From Eubacteriales bacterium (GTDB lineage: Bacteria; Bacillota; Clostridia; Lachnospirales; Lachnospiraceae): a DNA stretch of 32,479 nucleotides. The notes under the pieces were generated by a model. That model saw nothing but the letters and a program-made list of their open reading frames with translations. It was not told where the DNA came from and did not search any database. The stretch is taken from positions 1-32,479 of the forward strand of contig JAUNGV010000026.1 of the NCBI GenBank assembly GCA_030524225.1. Direction: 5' to 3'. Made by a program: the position numbers and the translations under genes. Of the stretch, positions 15,457 to 22,236 are shown piece after piece (the stretch's first letter is position 1; each line of letters begins with the position of its first letter).

Positions 15457-16602
15457 ATGGCACAGAGAATTATGCTCAACGAGACATCGTATCACGGAAG
15501 CGGCGCAATTGCCGAGATCGTGACCGAGGTGAAGGCGCGGGGATTTCAGAAGGCGCTGGTCTGTTCCGATCCGGATCTCGTCAAATATCAGGTGACGGCA
15601 AAGGTGACGGATCTGCTGGACAAAGAAGGGCTTTCCTATGAGCTCTACACGGACATCAAGCCGAATCCGACCATTGAAAATGTGCAGAGCGGCGTGGCGG
15701 CGTTCAAAAAGGCGGCCGCGGACTACCTGATCGCGATTGGCGGCGGCTCCTCCATGGACACCTGCAAAGCGATCGGCATCATCATTGCGAACCCGGAGTT
15801 CGAGGATGTCAGAAGTCTGGAGGGAGCGTCCCCGACGACGAAGCCCTGCGTTCCGATCATCGCGGTTCCGACGACGGCTGGCACGGCGGCGGAGGTGACG
15901 ATCAACTACGTCATCACCGATGTGGAGCGCAAGCGCAAATTCGTCTGCGTGGATCCGCACGATATGCCGATCGTGGCGATCGTGGATCCGGATATGATGG
16001 CGTCCATGCCCAAGGGGCTGACCGCTTCGACCGGTATGGATGCGCTGACCCACGCGATTGAAGGGTACACGACGAAGGGAGCGTGGGAGATGACGGATAT
16101 GTTCCATCTCGAGGCGATCCGTCTGATCTCGAAATCTCTGCGGGGCGCGGTGGAAGGAACGCCGGAGGGACGCAAGGGAATGGCGCTGGGCGAATACATC
16201 GCCGGAATGGGCTTTTCCAATGTGGGTCTTGGAATCGCGCACTCCATGGCGCACACGCTGGGCGCGGTGTATGATACACCCCACGGCGTGGCCTGCGCGA
16301 TGATGCTTCCGATCGTAATGGCGTACAACGCGGAGTGCACCGGAGAGAAATACCGTGAGATCGCGCGCGCCATGGGTGTGGAAGGCGTGGATCAGATGTC
16401 GCAGGAGGAGTACCGCGCGGCGGCTGTCGAGGCGGTGCAGAAGCTCTCCGCAGACGTCGGAATCCCGGCGAAGCTCGAGGCGCTGAAAGAGGAAGATCTT
16501 CCGTTCCTCGCAGACTCCGCTTTTGCAGACGCATGCTGCCCCGGCAATCCGAAGGACACGAATGTGGAAGATTTGAAAATGCTGTTCCGCAAACTGATGT
16601 AA
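15457..16602 (+). CDS. fucO: Lactaldehyde reductase (iron-dependent alcohol dehydrogenase)
   Basis: 381-residue group III iron alcohol dehydrogenase that reduces L-lactaldehyde to L-1,2-propanediol with NADH, the fermentative outlet for fucose and rhamnose. It matches E. coli FucO as I remember it almost from end to end: MAQRIMLNET at the start, YLIAIGGGSSMDTCKAIGI (NAD site), PTTAGTAAEVTINYVI, RKFVCVDPHDMP, ALTHAIEG, and GMGFSNVGLGIAHSMAH followed by TPHGVA. These include the Asp and three His that bind iron. AAGGAGGG lies 8 bases before the ATG; an in-frame ATG at 15406 precedes the promoter and is rejected. No fucose or rhamnose isomerase, kinase or aldolase is in the window, so the lactaldehyde source lies elsewhere. 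It is convergent with the PHP-HAD gene with only 10 bases between. Confidence 0.95.
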   Translation: MAQRIMLNETSYHGSGAIAEIVTEVKARGFQKALVCSDPDLVKYQVTAKVTDLLDKEGLSYELYTDIKPNPTIENVQSGVAAFKKAAADYLIAIGGGSSMDTCKAIGIIIANPEFEDVRSLEGASPTTKPCVPIIAVPTTAGTAAEVTINYVITDVERKRKFVCVDPHDMPIVAIVDPDMMASMPKGLTASTGMDALTHAIEGYTTKGAWEMTDMFHLEAIRLISKSLRGAVEGTPEGRKGMALGEYIAGMGFSNVGLGIAHSMAHTLGAVYDTPHGVACAMMLPIVMAYNAECTGEKYREIARAMGVEGVDQMSQEEYRAAAVEAVQKLSADVGIPAKLEALKEEDLPFLADSAFADACCPGNPKDTNVEDLKMLFRKLM

Positions 16603-16612
16603 AGAGAGATTT

Positions 16613-18280
16613 TTAATTTTCCTGTAATATTCTGGCGAGTCCGTCGTGATCATTGTCCGTTTCGGTGATGAGATCGGCGGACTTTTCCAGTTCGGGCAGG
16701 AGAGCGAGGCCGTTGCACATCAGGACGCCGAGACCGGCGGCCTCCAGCATCGAGGCATCGTTGCCGGAATCTCCGGCTGCGATGGTATTCTCGGGGGAGA
16801 CGCCCAGATAGCGGCAGAGTCGGCGCAGTGCGCGGCCTTTGTCGGCGCGGCAGGAGACGACTTCCAGATAGTAGGCGCTGGAATAGAAGACATTGACCTG
16901 TCCCGCCAGTTCTTCTTCCACGCGCAGGCGGAAGGTCTCCAGACGGTCCAGATCCTCGAGTGCGATCGCGATGCACTTGCCCGGTTCCTCCGGCAGCAGA
17001 GAGGCGGGATCCTCTTCGTCGCACAGGACGTCGGCGTGGATGTAGCGCCGGTAATACTCGGTCTCACGGGTGATCCGTCGGCAGACGATGGCGGGTTCCG
17101 CATAGGTCTGACAGTAAACGCCGCACTCCTCGGCCAGATCGAGAACGCGCCGCACAACCGGAATGGGCAGCCCCTCACGGAAAATCCTGCGCCCTGTGTC
17201 GCAGTCGATCATCTCCGCCCCGTTGAAACCGCAGAGGAACATGCCGGGATAGTGAAGGGAGAGCTGCTTCTTCACGGAAGAGACACTGCTGGTGGCTCGT
17301 CCCGAGGTCATGATGAAACGGTTGCCCCTCGCACACCACTGATCGAGAGCCTCCCTCGTGGCGGGAGAGATGACCTTGTCGGAATTCAGGAGCGTGCCGT
17401 CGAGATCGGAGAAAAAGAGCTTCGTCCGGGGTGTCAGCGAGTGGAGCCGCTGCTTCATCTGTGTCAGGAGATGTTCCGACACGAACAGGCTGCCGTAGCC
17501 GTTGCCCATATCGAGGTTTGGTTTGTTCGCTCCGTGGAAATCGGATCCTCCGCTGGCGAGCAGTCCGTACTTGTCGGCCAGAGCGAGGATCTCGCCCTGC
17601 TGCTGGAGCGTGTGCGTACAGTAATAGACCTCGATGCCCATCAGTCCCTCGTTTTTTAAGGAGGAGACGAGAGTGTCGAGTTCCCCCGGTGTGAGGTGAT
17701 ACTGGAGGGGATGGGCGAGAATCGGTATGCCGTGGGCGGAGAGAATGAAGCTGACCGCCATGTGCGGGGTGATCTTTTCCCGGGGAACGAAGTAGGGGCA
17801 GTCGTCGCCGATGTAGCGGGAGAATGCCTCCGGGAGTGAGGAGATCAGACCGTGCCGGAGCATGTACTGGGCAAAATGGGCGCGCGTGACGACGGCCTCT
17901 CCGCATTCCTTTTTCAGTTCATCGTAGGGAACCGGGATTCCGGCGGCACAGAGGCGGTCGCACATTTTCTGATTGCGCAGTTCTCTGGCGTCTGCAAAGG
18001 CGTGGATTCTCTCCTGAAATCCCGGCGTATCGTAGTCGAGACAGAGACCGACGACGTGGATGTCCTTGCCCTCGTACTCCGTCGAGAGTTCAATGCCGGG
18101 AATGATCTCGAGATCTGTATCGCGCGCCGCAAGAACGGCCTCGGCGATTCCGTCCGTCGTGTCGTGATCGGTCAGGGCGAAGGCGGCGAGATTTTTGGAA
18201 AGAGCCAGAGAAACAAGTTCCGACGGCGTGAAAGTGCCGTCGGATTTGGTGGAGTGTACATGAAGATCAACTGCGCGCAT
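16613..18280 (-). CDS. PHP-domain phosphoesterase fused to a Cof-type HAD phosphatase
   Basis: 555 residues with two complete hydrolase domains. Residues 1-280 are a PHP domain with metal ligands His7, His9, Asp14 (HVHSTKSDG), Asp38-His39-Asp40 (LTDHDT), Glu64 (PGIELS), His190 (AHP) and Asp247/His249 (GSDFHG). It resembles the YciV/RNase AM group, which acts on 3',5'-bisphosphonucleotides and 5' ends of RNA. Residues 287-555 are a HAD-IIB (Cof) phosphatase: Asp292 and Asp294 in FFSDLDGTLLNSD, MTSGRATSS (motif II) and AAGDSGNDASML (motif IV). The ATG at 18280 has AGAGG upstream; a 22-codon extension would start inside the MITE-like element and is rejected. It follows the ABC-F gene and must once have been only 10 bases behind it. 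No frameshift joins the halves, so it is a true fusion. The substrates are inferred. Confidence 0.9.
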   Translation of the reverse strand: MRAVDLHVHSTKSDGTFTPSELVSLALSKNLAAFALTDHDTTDGIAEAVLAARDTDLEIIPGIELSTEYEGKDIHVVGLCLDYDTPGFQERIHAFADARELRNQKMCDRLCAAGIPVPYDELKKECGEAVVTRAHFAQYMLRHGLISSLPEAFSRYIGDDCPYFVPREKITPHMAVSFILSAHGIPILAHPLQYHLTPGELDTLVSSLKNEGLMGIEVYYCTHTLQQQGEILALADKYGLLASGGSDFHGANKPNLDMGNGYGSLFVSEHLLTQMKQRLHSLTPRTKLFFSDLDGTLLNSDKVISPATREALDQWCARGNRFIMTSGRATSSVSSVKKQLSLHYPGMFLCGFNGAEMIDCDTGRRIFREGLPIPVVRRVLDLAEECGVYCQTYAEPAIVCRRITRETEYYRRYIHADVLCDEEDPASLLPEEPGKCIAIALEDLDRLETFRLRVEEELAGQVNVFYSSAYYLEVVSCRADKGRALRRLCRYLGVSPENTIAAGDSGNDASMLEAAGLGVLMCNGLALLPELEKSADLITETDNDHDGLARILQEN

Positions 18281-18290
18281 AAATACCTCT

Positions 18291-18470
18291 TTAGTTGTGT
18301 AACAGTTCAGCCAGCCGTAAGCAGGAGGTGCAAATCGTGCTTGCACGAATTTGTGCCGCTTGCTTACGGCTGAGGGAGCGCCCGATCATGAGCAAAGGTA
18401 GCCGCGAAGCGGCAGAGAGCGCGGCAGCGCGACTTTGCGAATGGCGCAGGCTGAACGGTTACTTAGTTGT
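18291..18470 (+). mobile_element. MITE-like element B (IS66-type ends) with 8-bp target duplication
   Basis: The element proper is 18299-18462 (164 bp), flanked by exact direct repeats TTAGTTGT at 18291-18298 and 18463-18470. Its ends are inverted repeats GTAACAGTTCAGCC and (read inward from the right) GTAACCGTTCAGCC, 13 of 14 identical. Inside are a 12-bp perfect stem CAGCCGTAAGCA / TGCTTACGGCTG enclosing CAAATCGTGC / GCACGAATTTG, and a small stem GCCGC-GAA-GCGGC. There is no transposase. The right copy of the target repeat contains the stop codon of the ABC-F gene. Ends with GTAA and 8-bp duplications are known for IS66-family elements, so a non-autonomous relative is inferred. Confidence 0.82.
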
Positions 18471-20106
18471 CGCTGTCCTCGTCGGTTGCCTGTGAGACGT
18501 AGACGGTGCGCTTTCTCGCCATCTCGTCGTTTGCAAGGTACTCGTCGTACGTCGTTACCTTGTCGATGATCGAACCGTCCGGAAGAATCTCGATGATGCG
18601 GTTCGCGGTCGTCTCGACGATCTGATGGTCGCGGCAGGCAAAGAGCTCGACGCCGGGGAACTTGATCATGCCGTCGTTGAGGGCGGAGATCGCTTCCATG
18701 TCGAGGTGGTTCGTCGGTTCGTCAAAGATCAGGCAGTTCGCGCCGCTGATCATCATCTTGGAGAGCTGGCAGCGAACCTTCTCGCCTCCGGAGAGCACCT
18801 TGACTCTCTTGACGCCGTCGTCGCCCGCAAAGAGCATACGGCCGAGGAAACCGCGCACATATGTCACATCTTTGACCGGAGAGTAGCCGGTCAGCCATTC
18901 GGTAATCGTCAGATCACTGGAGAATTCCGCGGAGTTGTCCTTTTCAAAATAAGCCTGCGACGTCGTGACGCCCCATTTGTAAGTACCCTCGTCCGGTTTC
19001 TCCTTGCCCATCAGAATATTGAAGAGCGTCGTCTTGGCCAGCTCCTGACTGCCGACGAACGCGATCTTGTCATTGTGTCCCATGATGAAAGAGACGTGAT
19101 CGAGAACCTTGACGCCGTTCACGGTCTTGGAGATGTTGTCGACCATCAGCACCTCGTTGCCGATCTCCCGGTCGGGACGGAAATCGATGTAGGGATATTT
19201 GCGGCTGGAAGGCTTGATTGTGTCGAGCTCAATCTTTTCCAGAGCGCGCTTACGGCTCGTCGCCTGCTTGGATTTGGAAGCGTTGGCGGAGAAGCGGGAG
19301 ATGAACTCCTGCAGTTCCTTGATCTTCTCCTCCTTTTTGCGGTTGGCCTCTTTCATCTGACGCACGAGCAGCTGACTCGACTCGTACCAGAAATCGTAGT
19401 TGCCGGCAAAGAGCGTGATCTTGCCGTAGTCGATGTCGGCGATATAGGTGCAGACCTTATTCAGGAAATAACGGTCGTGGGAGACGACGATGACCGTGTT
19501 TTCAAAGTTGATGAGGAACTCCTCGAGCCACGCGATGGCGTCCATGTCGAGATGGTTCGTCGGCTCGTCGAGCAGCAGGATATCGGGATTGCCGAACAGA
19601 GCGCGGGCCAGCAGTACCTTGACCTTCTGCGCGCCGCCCAGATCCTTCATCAGCTGGGTGTGGAGCTCCGTCTCAATGCCGAGTCCGTTTAAGAGAGATT
19701 CCGCGTCCGATTCAGCCTCCCAGCCGTTCATCTCCGCGAACTCCGTCTCAAGTTCGCTGGCGCGGATACCGTCTGCGTCGGAGAAATCCTCCTTGGCATA
19801 GAGGGCGTCCTTCTCCTGCATGATTTCATAGAGCCGCTTGTTGCCCTGAATGACGGTGTCAAGGACCGTCAGGGCGTCGTATTTGTTGTGATCCTGTTCG
19901 AGGAAGGACAGGCGCTGACCGGGGGTGATCGCCACGCTGCCGCTCGTCGTATCGAGCTGGCCGGACAGGATTTTCAAAAAAGTGGATTTGCCCGCGCCGT
20001 TCGCGCCGATAATACCGTAGCAGTTGCCCTCGGTGAATTTAATGCTGACATCCTCGAAAAGCGCTTTCTTGCCAACGCGCAGGGTTACGCCGCTTGTACT
20101 GATCAT
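18463..20106 (-). CDS. ABC-F family ATPase (YkpA/YbiT-like), translation-associated
   Basis: 547-residue soluble protein with two ABC domains and no membrane segments, as in ribosome-binding ABC-F proteins. Domain 1 (about 1-250): Walker A GIIGANGAGKST, signature-like KDLGGAQKVK (degenerate), Walker B DILLLDEPTNHLD and switch VVSHDRYF. A charged inter-domain linker follows (about 250-320, QMKEANRKKEEKIKELQEF). Domain 2 (about 325-547): Walker A degenerate (VGSQELAKTTLF), signature canonical (VKVLSGGEKVR), Walker B CLIFDEPTNHLD, and a switch region reading ACRDHQ instead of SHD. The start has AGGAG 6 bases upstream. The 5' leader holds the tandem structured repeats at 20170-20345. This subgroup is a general translation factor rather than a proven resistance protein; a resistance role cannot be excluded. 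Confidence 0.92.
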   Translation of the reverse strand: MISTSGVTLRVGKKALFEDVSIKFTEGNCYGIIGANGAGKSTFLKILSGQLDTTSGSVAITPGQRLSFLEQDHNKYDALTVLDTVIQGNKRLYEIMQEKDALYAKEDFSDADGIRASELETEFAEMNGWEAESDAESLLNGLGIETELHTQLMKDLGGAQKVKVLLARALFGNPDILLLDEPTNHLDMDAIAWLEEFLINFENTVIVVSHDRYFLNKVCTYIADIDYGKITLFAGNYDFWYESSQLLVRQMKEANRKKEEKIKELQEFISRFSANASKSKQATSRKRALEKIELDTIKPSSRKYPYIDFRPDREIGNEVLMVDNISKTVNGVKVLDHVSFIMGHNDKIAFVGSQELAKTTLFNILMGKEKPDEGTYKWGVTTSQAYFEKDNSAEFSSDLTITEWLTGYSPVKDVTYVRGFLGRMLFAGDDGVKRVKVLSGGEKVRCQLSKMMISGANCLIFDEPTNHLDMEAISALNDGMIKFPGVELFACRDHQIVETTANRIIEILPDGSIIDKVTTYDEYLANDEMARKRTVYVSQATDEDSDN

Positions 20107-20169
20107 ATTGGTCTCCTTACTATATTATTATACATATACATGATGTTTCACAAAGTTTGGCTGGAAGTT

Positions 20170-20345
20170 GATGTTTTACAAAGTCCAGCGAGGGTTGTGT
20201 ATTAAGCAGCCCGGCCCAGAGGCGGCGCTGTCGCCTCTTACGGACTTTGATGTTTTTACAAAGTCCAGCGGGGTTGTGTATTAAACAACCCGGTGCAGAG
20301 GCGGCGCTGCCGCCTCTTACGGACTTTGATGTTTTTACAAAGTCC
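20170..20345 (-). repeat. Tandem ~80-bp structured repeat in the ABC-F leader
   Basis: Two full units (periods 80 and 79 bases, judged from the recurring ACAAAGTCC) and the start of a third. Each unit can fold into an outer stem AAAGTCC / GGACTTT enclosing an arm GAGGCGGC / GCCGCCTC (one change in unit 1) and an arm based on GTTGT / ACAAC, i.e. a three-way junction. The second arm is GGGTTGT / ACAACCC in one unit and GGTTGT / GCAGCC in the other, still able to pair. The linker between units can also pair across units (GGACTTT with the next AAAGTCC), giving an alternative fold. The repeats lie downstream of the ABC-F promoter and would be transcribed. Confidence 0.75.
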
Positions 20346-20351
20346 GTTTAT

Positions 20352-20379
20352 ATTGTACAGGAAAAAGGCAGGATTGCAA
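20352..20379 (-). promoter_or_regulatory. Predicted promoter of the ABC-F gene
   Basis: On the minus strand TTGCAA (20379-20374), a 16-base spacer and TACAAT (20357-20352) precede the tandem repeats. Transcription from here would give a leader of about 240 bases. Confidence 0.5.
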
Positions 20380-20570
20380 GTCCCGCCGCCGTTTTCCGGC
20401 ACTTTCCGCATAGGAGTGCGAAATAGTAAAGCGACTCTACAGTGATTGAGTGACTGATAGGATTCACGGAAAGAGAATAGTATAGCCCAAAAGCATAGTG
20501 CTGACTGATTTCAAAGCATTTGCTATTTCTATTGTATGTGTTTTATAGTTGAAGCGCGGGAACGAAGGAA

Positions 20571-20681
20571 ATGGCGGAAAGTGAGGGGAGCGCTCTGCAT
20601 AATGGGATTACGCTGAATGCGGAGAATGTAACACAAACTTTTACATATGTATGTCAAATATCAGGAGGTGCTTGGAGATGA
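20571..20681 (+). CDS. Possible 36-residue upstream peptide coupled to the lipoprotein gene
   Basis: An ATG at 20571 opens a 36-codon frame (MAESEGSALH...) whose TGA overlaps the ATG of the lipoprotein gene (ATGA, 20678-20681), an arrangement that often means translational coupling. Against it, the AAGGAA before its ATG is too close to be a good ribosome-binding site, and the lipoprotein has its own AGGAGG. I do not recognise the peptide. It may be chance. Confidence 0.2.
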   Translation: MAESEGSALHNGITLNAENVTQTFTYVCQISGGAWR

Positions 20682-21370
20682 AGAAGCCTAAAAAAAGATT
20701 TGGATTGAAACCGGGAATGATTCTGGGAATTGCCTGTATGCTGGTGCTGGGAACGGTGGGGTGTGCAGGGAGAGGTGATGCAGCGGAAGCAGAAGAAACA
20801 ATACAGGACACGGAGATGGAGCTGCCGGAAGCAGAGGTGGAAACAGAACAAACCGATAGTTTGGCAAATATGGAAGAGAAAGCGCTTACAGAGACCGCAC
20901 AAGAGAAAGAGACGGGAGTCACAGCTGAATCTGGAGAGGCGGGGGAGGAATCTGCAGTGGAATCCGGGGAGGCAGCGACACATTCAGATACAGAAGAACA
21001 AGAGGAAGTCATGCAGATTGTGTTATCGGTGAATGGAACAGAGCTGGAAGTGACATGGGAGGACAATGAAACTGTTGAGGCATTGCGGCAGGTGCTGGAA
21101 AATGGAGACATTACTGTGGACACACATCAGTATGGTGGCTTTGAGCAGGTCGGTTCTCTGCCGCAGGAATTTGTGAGAAGCGATGTGCAGATGACGACGG
21201 TTCCCGGTGATATTGTACTTTATTCAGGAAATTCTGTTGTCCTGTTCTATGGATCAAATTCATGGGCGTATACAAAGCTCGGGCATATTGAAAATCTGAC
21301 TGCAGATGAGTTGCGTGATTTGCTGGAAAGGGAAGGTACGCAGGTGGTGTTTACTCTGAGAGTGCCTTGA
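20678..21370 (+). CDS. Lipoprotein with cyclophilin-like fold domain
   Basis: 230 residues. Residues 1-28 are a lipoprotein signal peptide (basic start, then MILGIACMLVLGTVGC) with Cys29 as the predicted lipidated residue. Residues 30-115 form a very acidic, Glu/Thr-rich linker. The C-terminal ~115 residues (MQIVLSVNGTELEVTWEDNETVEALRQVL ... GDIVLYSGNSVVLFYGSNSWAYTKLGHIENL) match the cyclophilin-like-2 / TM1367-type domain, a small beta-barrel related to cyclophilins but without the proline-isomerase site. The start at 20678 is chosen for the AGGAGG 9 bases upstream; an in-frame ATG at 20651 would place that site inside the gene. Function is unknown; it should sit on the outer face of the membrane. 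Base composition and codon use are a little AT-richer than the neighbours. Confidence 0.85.
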   Translation: MKKPKKRFGLKPGMILGIACMLVLGTVGCAGRGDAAEAEETIQDTEMELPEAEVETEQTDSLANMEEKALTETAQEKETGVTAESGEAGEESAVESGEAATHSDTEEQEEVMQIVLSVNGTELEVTWEDNETVEALRQVLENGDITVDTHQYGGFEQVGSLPQEFVRSDVQMTTVPGDIVLYSGNSVVLFYGSNSWAYTKLGHIENLTADELRDLLEREGTQVVFTLRVP

Positions 21371-21423
21371 ATTGAAATGTGTCGAATCGCCTGATGGTAA
21401 AACCCGATCTCCGTCGGTACCTG

Positions 21424-21446
21424 CAGGAAGAATTTTCCCTGTTTTT
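21424..21446 (+). terminator. Probable terminator of the lipoprotein gene
   Basis: CAGGAA / TTCCCTG pair with one bulged C over a 5-base loop and are followed by five T. The stem is short, so confidence is moderate. Confidence 0.4.
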
Positions 21447-21531
21447 GCAGCATGGCTTATGGTATTGTGGTAAAAACAGAAAAAATAAAAGCTGAAAAGA
21501 GGACAAAATTGAAAAATAAGCTCGATAGCTT

Positions 21532-21696
21532 ATTTTTCAATCTTGAGATTTGTGCCGGGGCGTCACAAATCTCGATCATGGCAGACGCAAATCTGAAATT
21601 GACCGAGTGCAGTGAGGGATGCTTCTTGAACGTAGTTCAAGAAGATGGGCCTTCGGTGTGACAGCAATGGGGGTAGTCCCTCCGGAATGGAGATTA
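21532..21696 (+). repeat. Structured leader repeat, copy 2 (5' leader of the Nudix gene)
   Basis: Plus-strand counterpart of 591-769. The stem GAGATTTGTG / CACAAATCTC (21545-21573) and the stem CTTCTTGAAC / GTTCAAGAAG (21622-21644) are perfect. In the second, one C-G pair of copy 1 is a T-A pair here. The 3' end CTCCGGAATGGAGATTA carries the GGAG ribosome-binding site of the Nudix gene and a CTCC that could mask it. It ends 3 bases before the Nudix ATG. Confidence 0.75.
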
Positions 21697-21699
21697 ATC

Positions 21700-22134
21700 A
21701 TGACAGAAGTGGTAGCGGCTTTGATTTGGCGTGGGGAGCAATTCCTGATCTGCCAGCGTCCGGCTCATAAAGCAAGAGGTCTGCTGTGGGAATTTGTCGG
21801 CGGGAAGGTGGAGCCCGGTGAGACGAGAGAGGAGGCGCTGATCCGGGAGTGCAGGGAGGAACTGGATATCGGCCTGACAGTCGGAGATGTGTTCATGGAG
21901 GTGGAGCATGTGTATCCGGATCTCACGGTGCACCTGACGCTGTTTCATGCGGAGATCACGGAGGGAGAGCCGCAGAGACTGGAGCACAACGATCTTCGCT
22001 GGATCACGGCAAAGGAGATTGATCAGTACGATTTCTGTCCGGCGGACGAGGAGATACTGGAGAGGCTGAGAAGGGAATATAAACGAGTACAAGGGCGAGC
22101 GTCCCGCTGCCGGTGGGCAGACATATCGGTATAA
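21700..22134 (+). CDS. MutT/Nudix family (d)NTP pyrophosphohydrolase
   Basis: 144-residue cytoplasmic enzyme that should cleave (oxidised or modified) nucleoside triphosphates to monophosphates. The Nudix box is complete at residues 35-57: Gly35, Glu41, Arg49-Glu50, Glu53-Glu54, with Asp56 in the place of the last Gly. The surrounding sequence (FLICQRPAHKARGLLWEFVGGKVEPGE) is typical of the MutT / CTP-pyrophosphohydrolase (NudG-like) group. The ATG at 21700 follows GGAG at 8 bases; an upstream in-frame ATG at 21619 lies inside the leader repeat. It appears to be a single-gene unit followed by the tRNA. Expression may be controlled by the repeated leader. Confidence 0.9.
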   Translation: MTEVVAALIWRGEQFLICQRPAHKARGLLWEFVGGKVEPGETREEALIRECREELDIGLTVGDVFMEVEHVYPDLTVHLTLFHAEITEGEPQRLEHNDLRWITAKEIDQYDFCPADEEILERLRREYKRVQGRASRCRWADISV

Positions 22135-22203
22135 TAAATGTTGTTTGATATTTGCTGTGATTTTACAAGTTTTTCTGATTTTTACAAGTGTCACAGGATG
22201 GTG

Positions 22204-22236
22204 TTGACAAAGGCTTTTTCTGTATGCTAATATAAT
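22204..22236 (+). promoter_or_regulatory. Promoter of the tRNA-Thr gene
   Basis: A perfect TTGACA (22204-22209) is followed after 18 bases by TAATAT (22228-22233, preceded by TGC, an extended -10); an overlapping TATAAT at 22231-22236 would have a 21-base spacer. Strong match, as expected for a stable RNA gene. Confidence 0.75.

Larger units (their letters stand above)
20107..20677. other. Intergenic region: ABC-F leader and lipoprotein upstream region
   Basis: The left half (20107-20345) is the 5' leader of the ABC-F gene with its tandem repeats, and the ABC-F promoter is at 20352-20379. The right half (20380-20677) is AT-richer and leads to the lipoprotein gene. It holds a weak possible plus-strand promoter (TTGCTA at 20520, 18-base spacer, TATAGT at 20544-20549) and a 36-codon ORF at 20571-20681 whose stop overlaps the lipoprotein start. 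Confidence 0.45.
21371..21699. other. Intergenic region between lipoprotein and Nudix genes
   Basis: It holds a probable terminator (21424-21446), a 14-bp perfect hairpin (TTGAAAAATAAGCT at 21509-21522 with AGCTTATTTTTCAA at 21527-21540, loop CGAT) and then leader repeat copy 2. No gene is seen. Confidence 0.5.

Noticed and set aside
20170-20345. Possible CRISPR array in the tandem repeats
   Set aside because: The whole ~80-base unit is repeated, with no unique spacers and only about two copies; no cas genes are in the window.
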